Of a DNA stretch of 64,000 nt, positions 23,672 to 32,173 are shown one piece after another; the stretch's first letter is position 1; each line of letters begins with the position of its first letter. A program made the translations under genes and the position numbers. Source of the stretch: Pseudonocardia kujensis (GTDB lineage: Bacteria; Actinomycetota; Actinomycetes; Mycobacteriales; Pseudonocardiaceae); assembly GCF_021283305.1 (NCBI RefSeq), contig NZ_JAJSOK010000001.1, positions 277,693 to 341,692 on the forward strand, read 5' to 3'. Under the pieces are notes generated by a model. It was not told where the DNA came from and ran no database searches. It saw only the letters and a list, made by a program, of their open reading frames with translations.

Positions 23672-25999
23672 ATGCTCACCTCGCCGCTGCAACTCCGCGG
23701 CCGATCGGCGCCGTCGCGGGTCCTCTTCGGCCCGCACGTCACCAACCTCGGTCGCGGGCGCGCCCTGTCCGAGCGGCACGTGGCCTACTACGCCGAGCGG
23801 GCTGCGGGCGGGTGCGGGGTGATCGTCACCGAGACGGCGTCGGTCCACGAGTCGGACCACCCGTACGAGCGGGCGCCGCTGGCCGCGTCCTGCGGCCCCG
23901 GTTGGCGCGCGATCCGGTCGGAGTGCGGGCCGGCCCTGGTGCTCGCCGGGCTCGGGCACGCCGGGGCACAGGGCACCCCCGCCTTCACCGGGCGGGCGCT
24001 CTGGGGCGCCTCCGGGGTGTCGGACGTCGTGTCCCGCGAGGTCCCGCAGGTCATGGAACGGACGGAGATCGACGCGCTGGTCGCGGGCTTCGCCGCGGCC
24101 GCCGCGGCAGCGGTGGTCGCGGGGCTCGACGGGGTCGAGATCCAGGCGGGGCAGCACTCCCTGCTCCGGCAGTTCCTGTCCGGGCTGACCAACCACCGCC
24201 CCGACGCCTACGGGGAGGACCGCTCCCTGCTCCTCCGCGAGGTCGTCGGGGCGGTGCGTGCCGCGCTCGGCCCGGACCACGTCCTGGGCCTGCGCCTCTG
24301 CTGCGACGAGCTCGCCCCCTGGGCGGGCATCACCCCGGACTCCGCACCGGCCGCGCTGACGGCACCGCTGCCGGCCTCCCCCGCGAGTCGGGAGTTCCGG
24401 CACCGCGAGTCGGGAGTTCCGGCCGCGCGAGTCGCGAGTTCCCTCCCCGCGAGTCGGCGGCTCCGGGACACCGAGTCGGCAGTTCCGGGAGAGCGGGCGA
24501 GCATCGCGCAGCTCGTCGACTACCTCGTGCCGGTGCGGGGATCGGGCCTCACCGTCTCCGCGACCCGCCCCGACCTGCACACCCCGCCCGGCTTCAACCT
24601 TCCCCTCGCCCGCGGCGTCCTCGGGCTCGGCGTGCCGGTCGTGCTGCAGGGCAGCGTGGTGGACCCGGCGATGGCGGAGGCGGCGCTCGAGGAGGGGGTC
24701 GCGCTCGTCGAGATGACGCGGGCACAGATCGCCGACCCCCGGCTCGTCGCGCACGTCCGGGCCGGGACGCCCGAGCGCATCCGTCCCTGCACCCTCGCCA
24801 ACCAGCACCGCGCGCGCGACCCGCGGAACCCCCTGGTCAGCGACGAGGCGGAGCCGCGGTCGGGGCACGAGACCCTCGACCCGCCGCTCCCGCTCACGCC
24901 GGGCGGGGCGCGGGGCGACCTGCTCGTCGTCGGCGGTGGCCCGGCCGGGTTGGAGGCCGCCCGGACGGCGGCGCTGCACGGCCACCGGGTGCGGCTGGTG
25001 GAGCGGGCGCCACGGCTCGGCGGTGCGTTGCGGTTCGCCGCGGCCGTCCACGGACGGGCGCGCTTCGGCCTGCTCGTGGAGTGGTGGGAGCGCGAGCTCG
25101 ACCGGCTCGGTGTGGACGTGGCCCTCGGGGTCGAGGCGGATCCCGCGGACCTGAGCGGGGACGTCGTGCTCGCGACCGGGTCCGTGCCGTCGCCGCCCGC
25201 CTTCGTCGCCGGACCCGACGTCGTCGTGCTCCCGGCGGGCGAGTTCGAGGCCGCCGTGCACGCCGCGGCCGGACCCCGTCGACCGTCCGACCCGCCCGGA
25301 CCCGATGCGACGTCCGCCGTGCTGCCTGCCGGAGCACACGTGGTCGTGCACGACCCGATCGGCGACTGGACGGGTGTGGGGGTCGCCGAGCAGGTCGCGG
25401 CGGCGGGGGTGCCGTGCGTGCTCGTCACACCCGACGCCGTCGCCGGCACCCAGCTCTCCCGCACCGGGGACCTCGCCGACGCCAACGCCCGCCTCGAGCG
25501 GGCCGGCGTCGTGCGAGAGCTCTTCGCCCGCCTGCGGTCCGTCGGGAGTGGGACGGCGCTGCTCACGGACGTCGACCACGGTGCGGCCCGGGAGGTGCCC
25601 TGCACCGTGGTGATCGACTGCGCCCACCGGCTGCCCGACGACGGCCTGTGGCGCGGGCACCCCGGCCTCCTGCGGGGGGAGCCGGAAGCTCCCGACTCGC
25701 GCTCCCGGAGCTCCCGACTCGCGCTGCCGGAAGTCCCGACTCGCGGGGGTAGGGAGTGCGACTCGCGGGAGCCGGCAGCGCGACCCGCGGGCGTTCAGGG
25801 TGCGGGGCGCGGGAGCCCGGCGCGCGACTCGCGGGATCGGGAGGCGCGGCTGGTGGTGGCGGGGGACTGCGTGGCGCCCCGGACCGTGCACGAGGCGGTG
25901 CGGGAGGGGAGGCGGGCGGTGCACGGTCTCGGCAGCTCGCCGGCGGCGGTCCCGGCCGGCCGCCCCTCCGCCGACCCTGCGCGCCCACCGGGGTCGTGA
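23672..25999 (+). CDS. Mycofactocin-system FadH/OYE-family oxidoreductase 1, interrupted by in-frame repeats
   Basis: An old yellow enzyme TIM barrel (about 1-390) joined to an FAD/NAD(P)-type domain (dinucleotide motif VVGGGPAGLEAARTAALHGH near residue 418), as in 2,4-dienoyl-CoA reductases of the mycofactocin-associated OYE 1 group (QAGQHSLLRQFLSGLTN). At 775 residues it is about 130 longer than its sister gene, largely because two 22-bp-period arrays are read through in frame, at about residues 237-273 and 674-723. The region equivalent to the sister's [4Fe-4S] cysteines reads CTLANQHRARDPRNPLVSDE, with only one Cys, so the cluster is probably lost. The start is ATG 23672 and the stop overlaps the next ATG. 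Confidence 0.85.
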   Translation: MLTSPLQLRGRSAPSRVLFGPHVTNLGRGRALSERHVAYYAERAAGGCGVIVTETASVHESDHPYERAPLAASCGPGWRAIRSECGPALVLAGLGHAGAQGTPAFTGRALWGASGVSDVVSREVPQVMERTEIDALVAGFAAAAAAAVVAGLDGVEIQAGQHSLLRQFLSGLTNHRPDAYGEDRSLLLREVVGAVRAALGPDHVLGLRLCCDELAPWAGITPDSAPAALTAPLPASPASREFRHRESGVPAARVASSLPASRRLRDTESAVPGERASIAQLVDYLVPVRGSGLTVSATRPDLHTPPGFNLPLARGVLGLGVPVVLQGSVVDPAMAEAALEEGVALVEMTRAQIADPRLVAHVRAGTPERIRPCTLANQHRARDPRNPLVSDEAEPRSGHETLDPPLPLTPGGARGDLLVVGGGPAGLEAARTAALHGHRVRLVERAPRLGGALRFAAAVHGRARFGLLVEWWERELDRLGVDVALGVEADPADLSGDVVLATGSVPSPPAFVAGPDVVVLPAGEFEAAVHAAAGPRRPSDPPGPDATSAVLPAGAHVVVHDPIGDWTGVGVAEQVAAAGVPCVLVTPDAVAGTQLSRTGDLADANARLERAGVVRELFARLRSVGSGTALLTDVDHGAAREVPCTVVIDCAHRLPDDGLWRGHPGLLRGEPEAPDSRSRSSRLALPEVPTRGGRECDSREPAARPAGVQGAGRGSPARDSRDREARLVVAGDCVAPRTVHEAVREGRRAVHGLGSSPAAVPAGRPSADPARPPGS
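24381..24490 (+). repeat. 22-bp tandem array inside OYE 1, five units
   Basis: Units start at 24381, 24403, 24425, 24447 and 24469. The consensus is CCGCGAGTCGGGAGTTCCGG plus two bases. The unit is not a multiple of three, so each copy is read in a different frame. The insert separates two parts of the TIM barrel. Confidence 0.93.
25683..25845 (+). repeat. 22-bp tandem array inside OYE 1, about seven units, opposite orientation
   Basis: The core CCCGACTCGCG recurs at 25691, 25713, 25735, 25757, 25779 and 25823 (one degenerate register at 25801), all in 22-base steps and reverse-complementary to the first array. It lies between the blocks DDGLWRGHPGLL and VVAGDCVAPRTV, which are nearly adjacent in the sister protein. 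Confidence 0.9.
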
Positions 26000-27864
26000 T
26001 GCTGCACGAAGCGCTGCGGGCCGGACGACTGACCCTGCGCAACCGCCTCGTCTTCACCGCCCACCTCACCGGCTACGCGACGGACGGCCTGCCCACCCGG
26101 GAGCACGCCGCCTACTACGCCGCCCGGGCCGCGGGCGGGGCCGGGATGGTGATCACCGAGGAGCACTCGGTCCATCCGCACGACCGCCCCTACGAGAAGC
26201 TCATCCGCGGCCACGACCCCGCGGTGCTCCCGGGCTACCGCGCGCTCACCGACGCCGTGCACGCGCACGGCGCGGTCGTCCTCGCCCAGCTCAACCACAA
26301 CGGGCCGCAGTCCTCCGGGATGTACTCCCGCGAGCCCGTCCGCGGGCCCTCCGCCGTCCCCGACCCGATGTTCCGCGAGGTCCCGGTCGCGATGACGGAG
26401 GCGGACCTCGACGACGTCGTGGCCGGGTACGCGCGCACCGCGCGGCACTGCGTCGAGGGCGGGTTCGACGGCGTCGAGCTGCAGTGCTCGCACGCCTCCC
26501 TGGTCCGCTGCTTCCTCTCCCCCGCGACCAACCACCGCGACGACGTGTACGGCGGCACCCTGGAGAACCGGGCCCGGCTGCTGCTCCGGATCGTCGCCGC
26601 GGTCCGGCGGGAGCTGGGGGGCCGGGTCCTCGGCGTGCGGATCGGCGGCGAGGAGGGCATCGAGGGCGGGATCGGGCTCGACGCGGGGGTCGCCCTGGCC
26701 CGCCTGCTCGAGCGGACCGGCGAGGTCGACCACCTCAACACCTCGATCGGCGTGGCCACGGCGTCGCTGCACCTCATCGAGGCCTCGATGCACACGCCGG
26801 CCGACTACGCGACCTTCATCCCCTCGGCGATCAGGGCGGCGGTGCGGCTCCCGGTCGTCGCGGTCGGACGCTTCACCGAGCCCGCGGTCGCGGAGCGGGC
26901 GTTGGTCGAGGGGCACTGCGACCTGGTCGGCGTCGCGCGGGGACAGATCGCCTCCCCGGACTTCGCGGCGCCGGCCGGGCCGACCCGGGTCTGCGTGGGG
27001 TGCAACCAGGACTGTGTCGGCCGGGTCGGGATGAACCGTCCACTGCGCTGCGCGGTGAACCCGCGGGCCGGGCGGGAGGCCGTCCCGCTGCCGGCGCCCG
27101 GCGTGCCGCGGCGGGTGGTCGTCGTGGGGGGCGGCCCGGCGGGGCTGCGGGCCGCCGCGACGGCCGCCGCCCGCGGACACCGGGTGACCCTCTACGAGCG
27201 CGACCGGCCGGGCGGGCAGCTCGCCCTCGCCGCCCTGGCGCCCGGGCGGGGCGAGCTCGCCCACGTCGTCCGGGACCTCCTCGGCGAGTGCGAGCGGGCC
27301 GGGGTCGAGATCGTGCACGGCGAGCCCGGGGACCTCGGGAGCGCCGACGCCGTCGTCCTGGCCACGGGAGCCCGACCGGCCCGCCGGCCCGGCACGGTCG
27401 ACGTCCGGGACGTGCTCGCCGGCACCGCCGCGCCCACCGGCGCCGTGCTCGTCGTCGACGAGCTGGGTTTCCACCACGCCACCTCCGTGGCCGAGCTGCT
27501 GGCCGCCCGCGGCTGCACCGTGGAGATCGTGACCCCGGGGATGGTGGTCGGCCAGGACCTCGGCCTGACGCTCGACCGGGAGGGCTTCCGCCGCCGGGCG
27601 CACGCGGCCGGCATCCGGCTCACCACGGCCCGGCTCGTGACGGCCGTCGAACCGGGCCGGGCGACCCTGGTGCACCATCCCACGGGCAGGAGCGAGACGA
27701 GGGAGGTCGACGCCGTGGTCTGTGCGGTCCCCGCCGAGCCCGACGACGCCCTGTGGTCCACACTGCGTCACCGTGCCGGGGTCCACCGGATCGGTGACTG
27801 CCTGGCCCCGCGGCGGATGGACGCCGCGCTCCGCGACGGCGAGCGGCTGGCGGTGAGCCTGTGA
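25999..27864 (+). CDS. Mycofactocin-system FadH/OYE-family oxidoreductase 2
   Basis: A 621-residue flavoprotein of the 2,4-dienoyl-CoA reductase type: FMN TIM barrel (1-340), a [4Fe-4S] motif CVGCNQDCVGRVGMNRPLRC near residue 333, and an FAD/NADH domain with VVVGGGPAGLRAAATAAARGH. The barrel keeps SPATNHRDDVYGGTLENRARLL. Such enzymes travel with mft loci and have been suggested to recycle or reduce a mycofactocin-linked substrate; the reaction is not established. ATG 25999 overlaps the previous stop (TGATG), so the two OYEs are coupled. The repeat arrays of the first copy are missing here. Confidence 0.88.
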   Translation: MLHEALRAGRLTLRNRLVFTAHLTGYATDGLPTREHAAYYAARAAGGAGMVITEEHSVHPHDRPYEKLIRGHDPAVLPGYRALTDAVHAHGAVVLAQLNHNGPQSSGMYSREPVRGPSAVPDPMFREVPVAMTEADLDDVVAGYARTARHCVEGGFDGVELQCSHASLVRCFLSPATNHRDDVYGGTLENRARLLLRIVAAVRRELGGRVLGVRIGGEEGIEGGIGLDAGVALARLLERTGEVDHLNTSIGVATASLHLIEASMHTPADYATFIPSAIRAAVRLPVVAVGRFTEPAVAERALVEGHCDLVGVARGQIASPDFAAPAGPTRVCVGCNQDCVGRVGMNRPLRCAVNPRAGREAVPLPAPGVPRRVVVVGGGPAGLRAAATAAARGHRVTLYERDRPGGQLALAALAPGRGELAHVVRDLLGECERAGVEIVHGEPGDLGSADAVVLATGARPARRPGTVDVRDVLAGTAAPTGAVLVVDELGFHHATSVAELLAARGCTVEIVTPGMVVGQDLGLTLDREGFRRRAHAAGIRLTTARLVTAVEPGRATLVHHPTGRSETREVDAVVCAVPAEPDDALWSTLRHRAGVHRIGDCLAPRRMDAALRDGERLAVSL

Positions 27865-27928
27865 AACCTGAGAGTGGTGTCCACCTGTGGATCCACACTG
27901 TGGACAACCTCGTTCGCGCAGGTCGACG

Positions 27929-28636
27929 GTGAGGGCGGACGAGCTCACGTGGACGGTCCTCGCCGACGGTCCACCCCGGAGCATGGTCGTGCCGGTCGGG
28001 TCGGTCGAGCAGCACGGGCCCCATCTGCCGTTGACGACGGACGTGCGCGTGGCGGAGCGGGTGGCCGCCCGGATGGAGCAGCGCGATCCCGCTCTGGTGC
28101 TCGCCCCCGCCGTCGCGTACGGCGCCGCGGGGGAGCACGAGGGGTTCCCGGGCACGGTCTCGATCGGCCACGAGGCCCTGCGCGCGGTGCTGGTCGAGCT
28201 CGGCCGCTCGGCCTGCCGGTGGGCGGCCCGGCTGGTGTTCGTCAACGGCCACGGCGGCAACGTCGCCACCCTGGTCGAGGCCGTCCGGCTGCTCCGCTAC
28301 GAGGGCCGCGACGCCGCCTGGGTGCCCTGCGTGGCGCCGGGCGTCCGCGGCGACGCACACGCCGGCCGCACCGAGACCTCCCTGATGCTCGCCCTCGGAG
28401 GTCGGGTCGGCGACGAGCGCGAAACCGGCGCGACCGCCCCGCTGCGCGAGCTGCTGCCGGAGATGCGGGAGAAGGGCGTGGCCGGGGTCAGCCCCAACGG
28501 CATCCTCGGTGACCCGCGCGGCGCCTCCGCCGAGGAGGGCGAGGCCCTGCTCGCCGCGATGACCGACGCGCTCACCGCCGCCGTCGCACGATGGGAGCCG
28601 GACGAGGGAACGGGCCGGCTGGCGTTCGGGAGCTGA
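27929..28636 (+). CDS. mftE: Mycofactocin precursor peptide peptidase (creatininase family)
   Basis: A 235-residue metal-dependent amidase that releases the modified Val-Tyr dipeptide (AHDP) from MftA. Creatininase-family motifs are present: PVGSVEQHGPHLPLTTDVRVAE near residue 22 with Glu/His/Asp metal ligands, FVNGHGGN near 107, and DAHAGRTETSLMLAL near 145. The GTG start at 27929 gives RADELTW; the frame can be extended to 27887, but the extra residues lack family character. It is 64 bases after OYE 2 and converges on the phosphatase gene. Confidence 0.93.
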   Translation: MRADELTWTVLADGPPRSMVVPVGSVEQHGPHLPLTTDVRVAERVAARMEQRDPALVLAPAVAYGAAGEHEGFPGTVSIGHEALRAVLVELGRSACRWAARLVFVNGHGGNVATLVEAVRLLRYEGRDAAWVPCVAPGVRGDAHAGRTETSLMLALGGRVGDERETGATAPLRELLPEMREKGVAGVSPNGILGDPRGASAEEGEALLAAMTDALTAAVARWEPDEGTGRLAFGS

Positions 28637-28703
28637 CCCGTTCGCGCTGGTGAAGGTCCCCGCGGTTGCGCGCGCCGCCGAAGGGATGCCGGTCGTGTCG
28701 GCC

Positions 28704-29876
28704 TCACCGCGCGGTGGTCGCCACCAGCAGCGGCACCAGCTGCTCCGCCGCGGTCAGCGAGCCGTGCTGGCCGGGCAGGCCGGCGAGGACCGGCTCGGCG
28801 ACCGTCCGCACCACCCCGGCCGACCCGCGCAGCGCGACGACGAGATCCCCGATCCGGTCGGCGACGTGCGGCCCGAGCGGACCGAACCAGTCCGCGGCCA
28901 CCGCCACGTCCCGCGTGACGACCCAGGCGTCGTCCGCGAGGGTCTCCCGCCAGGCGGCCTGCACCTCGTCGAGCGCGCCCTCCTCGACGTAGACGTGCCG
29001 GGCCCGCGGGTCACCGCCGAGCAGCCGGACGCCGAGCCGCAGCGGGGCGAGCTCGTCGGCGTCGTAGCGGCGGGTCACCTGGACCATGCCGTGGTCACCG
29101 GTGACCACGAGCAGCGCGTCGCGCGGCAGCCGGTCGGCGACCGTCTCCACGAGCCGGTCGATCTGCCGCAGCTGGTAGCGCCACGCCACCGACCCCGGAC
29201 CGTGCACGTGGCCGAGGGTGTCGAGGTCGGCGTGGTAGCCGTAGCAGAGCCGGCGGCCCGGGCCGGCGAGCGCGTCCGCGACCTCGGCGGCGAGGTCGCC
29301 GAGCGCCAGCACCCCGCGGTAGTGCCCGCCGCGCAGCGCCGCCCGGGTCAGGCCGGAGCCGCGGAAGGCCCGCGGCCCCACCGCGGTCACCCGCACCCCG
29401 TCGGCCGCGGCCCGTTCGAGCGCGGTGGGCGCGGGCTGGATCTGCTCCGGCGGCAGGGACTCGCGCAGGTCGGCGGGCTCGGGTTCGCCGTAGGTGGTCC
29501 ATTTCAGCGAGTCGAGAAGCGCGTCGCCGCAGGCCCGGAAGCTGATCCCGACCACGCCGTGCCCGCCAGGCGGCAGCCCGGTGCCGAGCGAGGTGATGCT
29601 GATGGAGGTGCTCGACGGGAAGCCGACGGTCAGCGGCTCGCCCGCGAGCGAGGTCAGGAACGGCGCGTCGTCGGCGTGGTCCCGGAGCAGCTCGGCGCCC
29701 AGCCCGTCGACGAGCAGGACCGCGGCTGCGCGCACCGGCGGCAGCGGGATCGCGGGTGCCGGACCGGCCACGCCCAGCGCGGCGAGGACGGCGGGGAACA
29801 CCTCGGCCAGCGAGCGCTCGCCGTACCGCGGGAGCAGCTGATCAGCGGTGGACACGGCGTGAGCGTCCCACGTCAC
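28704..29876 (-). CDS. Alkaline phosphatase-superfamily / nucleotide pyrophosphatase-like protein
   Basis: A 390-residue member of the type I phosphodiesterase/nucleotide pyrophosphatase group. The first metal-binding strand is AAVLLVDGLGAELLRDH, the nucleophile Thr/Ser region is GFPSSTSISITSLGTGLPPGGHGV, and the later ligands are YHADLDTLGHVHGP and VVTGDHGMVQ. It has no signal peptide and is predicted cytoplasmic. The gene is inserted between mftE and mftF on the opposite strand and is divergent from mftF (gap 41 bases), so a role linked to mycofactocin sugar phosphates is possible but unproven. GTG 29855 is an alternative start. Confidence 0.83.
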   Translation of the reverse strand: MTWDAHAVSTADQLLPRYGERSLAEVFPAVLAALGVAGPAPAIPLPPVRAAAVLLVDGLGAELLRDHADDAPFLTSLAGEPLTVGFPSSTSISITSLGTGLPPGGHGVVGISFRACGDALLDSLKWTTYGEPEPADLRESLPPEQIQPAPTALERAAADGVRVTAVGPRAFRGSGLTRAALRGGHYRGVLALGDLAAEVADALAGPGRRLCYGYHADLDTLGHVHGPGSVAWRYQLRQIDRLVETVADRLPRDALLVVTGDHGMVQVTRRYDADELAPLRLGVRLLGGDPRARHVYVEEGALDEVQAAWRETLADDAWVVTRDVAVAADWFGPLGPHVADRIGDLVVALRGSAGVVRTVAEPVLAGLPGQHGSLTAAEQLVPLLVATTAR

Positions 29877-29917
29877 GGGGCGGTCCCGGGAGCACGCCCG
29901 CGTGTTTGGATTCCCGG

Positions 29918-31381
29918 GTGGGTGCGACGAGGCCGGGACCGTTGCCGGACGGGATGCGGGTGGTGCTGGACCGGCGGGTGCGCCGGCTGGCCGGGCGCGA
30001 CGGCGGGTCGGCGCTGCTCGGCGGGGCGCCGCCCAAGCTCGTCCACCTGACCGCGCGGGCGCAGGCCGTCCTCGGTGCGGGCGACTCGGTGACCGTCGCG
30101 GACCCGACCTCCCGGGCCCTGGCCCGCACGCTGCTCGACTCCGGTCTCGCCCACCCGGCCCACCCGATCCCCGGCGGGCCGAGGCGCGGCGAGGTCACGG
30201 TCGTCGTCCCGGTGAAGGACCGCCCGCTCGACCGGCTGCTCGCCACCCTGCCCGCGGACCTCGGCGGCCTGGTCGTGGTCGACGACGGCGGGGCGGACCC
30301 CGAGGGACTCGCCGCCACGGTCGAGGCCGCCGGCGGCCGCGTGATCCGGCACGAGACCCCGCGCGGACCGGCCGCCGCCCGCAATGCCGGGCTGGCCGCC
30401 GCCACCACGCCGCTGGTGATGTTCCTGGACTCCGACGTCGTGCCGCAGCCGGGCTGGCTCGACCCGCTGCTGGAGCACCTCGCCGACCCGGCCGTGGCGC
30501 TCGTGGCCCCGCGGATCGTGGCACTGCATCCGGTCGGTCCCGATGGTCGGCTCCGCAGGCTCCGGCTCCGGAGCGCGATCGGCCGGTACGAGGCCGTCCG
30601 GTCCAGCCTGGACCTGGGCCCCGATCCGGCGCTCATCGTGCCGCGCAGCCGGGTCGCCTACGTGCCGAGCGCGGCGATGCTGGTCCGGCGCGACGCCGTC
30701 GGTGCGGGGTTCGACGAGGACATGCACGTGGCCGAGGACGTCGACCTCGTGCTGCGGCTGCACGCCGCGGGCAGGCGCCTGCGCTACGAGCCCGCCGCCC
30801 GCGTCGCGCACGACCACCGGACGACACCGGGCGCGTGGTGGCTGCGCAAGGCCTACTACGGCACGGGCGCCGCCCCGCTCGCCCGCCGGCACCGGGGTGC
30901 GGTCCCGCCGATGGTGCTCAGCCCGTGGACGGCGGCGGCGTGTGCGGCGCTGCTGGCGCAGCGCCGGTGGTCGGTGCCGGTGGCGGCGGTGGTCACCGGC
31001 GTGGCGGCGGAACGGTTGTCCCGCAAGCTCTCCCGGCTCGAACGGCCGCGGGTGTCGGCGGCCCGGCTGGCCGGGCTCGGGCTCTCCGGCGCCGCCCTGC
31101 AGGTCGCGAACGCGCTGCTGCGCCACCACTGGCCCGTCACCGCGGCCCTGGTGCCCTTCTCCCGGCGCCTGCGGCGGGCGGTGCTGCTCGCCGCGGTCGC
31201 CGAGGGGCTGGGGGACTGGTGGACGCACCGGCACCACGACCCGGCCGTTCGACCGGACCCCGTGACCCACCTGGTCGCCCACCGCCTGGACGACCTGGCG
31301 TACGGCGCGGGGCTCTGGTGGGGCGCCGGGAAGGCCCGCGACACGGCCGCGCTCCGCCCCGTCGCACCCGGTCGGAAGTGA
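29918..31381 (+). CDS. mftF: Mycofactocin glycosyltransferase
   Basis: A family 2 glycosyltransferase of 487 residues that adds beta-1,4-glucose units to the mycofactocin aglycone. The GT-A domain starts near residue 85 (VTVVVPVKDRPLDRLLATL), with VVVDDGGADP, the DxD site MFLDSDVVPQPGW and the catalytic region HVAEDVDLVLRLHAAGRRLRYEP. An N-terminal 80-residue part matches the extended MftF form. The C-terminal third has hydrophobic helices (about 330-460), suggesting membrane association. The GTG at 29918 is taken as start because upstream sequence is antisense to the phosphatase. Confidence 0.9.
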   Translation: MGATRPGPLPDGMRVVLDRRVRRLAGRDGGSALLGGAPPKLVHLTARAQAVLGAGDSVTVADPTSRALARTLLDSGLAHPAHPIPGGPRRGEVTVVVPVKDRPLDRLLATLPADLGGLVVVDDGGADPEGLAATVEAAGGRVIRHETPRGPAAARNAGLAAATTPLVMFLDSDVVPQPGWLDPLLEHLADPAVALVAPRIVALHPVGPDGRLRRLRLRSAIGRYEAVRSSLDLGPDPALIVPRSRVAYVPSAAMLVRRDAVGAGFDEDMHVAEDVDLVLRLHAAGRRLRYEPAARVAHDHRTTPGAWWLRKAYYGTGAAPLARRHRGAVPPMVLSPWTAAACAALLAQRRWSVPVAAVVTGVAAERLSRKLSRLERPRVSAARLAGLGLSGAALQVANALLRHHWPVTAALVPFSRRLRRAVLLAAVAEGLGDWWTHRHHDPAVRPDPVTHLVAHRLDDLAYGAGLWWGAGKARDTAALRPVAPGRK

Positions 31382-31657
31382 CCCGACCCCCCGAGTGGAC
31401 TGGTCCGGACGGGTGATTGGCCCTGCCCGGACGCACCGCGTCTGCGGGTCGTAGGGTCGCAACGATCCGCGGCTGCGGATCTCTCTCGGACGAGCGCGTC
31501 CGCCCTGGTGGGAGGGGACTTTGGGCGCCTTGCACCGCCTGATGATCGGGAGTGTGATGTGCTCGCCGCCACAGATGTGTGCGCGGCGCGAGAGCACACC
31601 GGCCACCGGTGGCTCTCCCGGAGGACGCGACCACCACCGCGGTTGGGAGAGAGACTC
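31382..31657 (+). promoter_or_regulatory. Gap upstream of the second Mo-hydroxylase operon
   Basis: A 276-base gap with no supported gene. It should carry the promoter of the small-subunit gene; I see no convincing operator. Reading frames across it are short and low in coding character. Confidence 0.4.
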
Positions 31658-32170
31658 ATGGCAGAGGTCCGGGTCACCGTCGACGGCGTGAACTACGCCG
31701 ACGAGGTCGAGCCCCGCATGTTGCTGGTCCAGTACCTCAGGGAACGGCTCGGGAAGACGGGCACGTTGATCGGCTGTGACACGAGCAACTGCGGTGCCTG
31801 CACCGTCCACCTGAACGGGCAGAGCGTGAAGAGCTGTTCGGTACTGGCGGTCCAGGCGGACGGCGGGGAGGTGCTGACCATCGAGGGCCTGGCCCGCGAC
31901 GGCCAGCTGCACCCGGTCCAGGCCGCCTTCAACGAGTGCCACGGCCTGCAGTGCGGCTACTGCACGCCCGGCATGATCATGGCCGCCGTCGACCTGCTCG
32001 GGGACAACCCCGACCCCGACGAGGGCGAGGTGCGCGAGGGCATCGAGGGCAACCTCTGCCGCTGCACCGGCTACCAGAACATCGTGCGGTCCGTGCAGCG
32101 CGCGGCCCAGATGATGAAGCCCGGCGCGTCCGCCCCGACCGAGACGCCCGCACCCGTCGCAGGAGACTGA
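31658..32170 (+). CDS. Second molybdenum hydroxylase, small [2Fe-2S] subunit
   Basis: A 170-residue CoxS-type iron-sulfur subunit. The first cluster is ligated by [12 protein letters not shown] and the second by CGYCTPGM and [10 protein letters not shown]. It is clearly homologous to the subunit at 11.4 kb but is the first gene of its operon (S-L-M-G order rather than L-S-M). ATG 31658 follows GGGAGAGAG. The large-subunit ATG is 3 bases after the stop. Confidence 0.93.
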   Translation: MAEVRVTVDGVNYADEVEPRMLLVQYLRERLGKTGTLIGCDTSNCGACTVHLNGQSVKSCSVLAVQADGGEVLTIEGLARDGQLHPVQAAFNECHGLQCGYCTPGMIMAAVDLLGDNPDPDEGEVREGIEGNLCRCTGYQNIVRSVQRAAQMMKPGASAPTETPAPVAGD

Positions 32171-32173
32171 GAG

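Noticed and set aside
24381..24490. CRISPR array or insertion sequence at the 22-bp repeats
   Set aside because: Units abut with no unique spacers, and no transposase or terminal inverted repeats are present.
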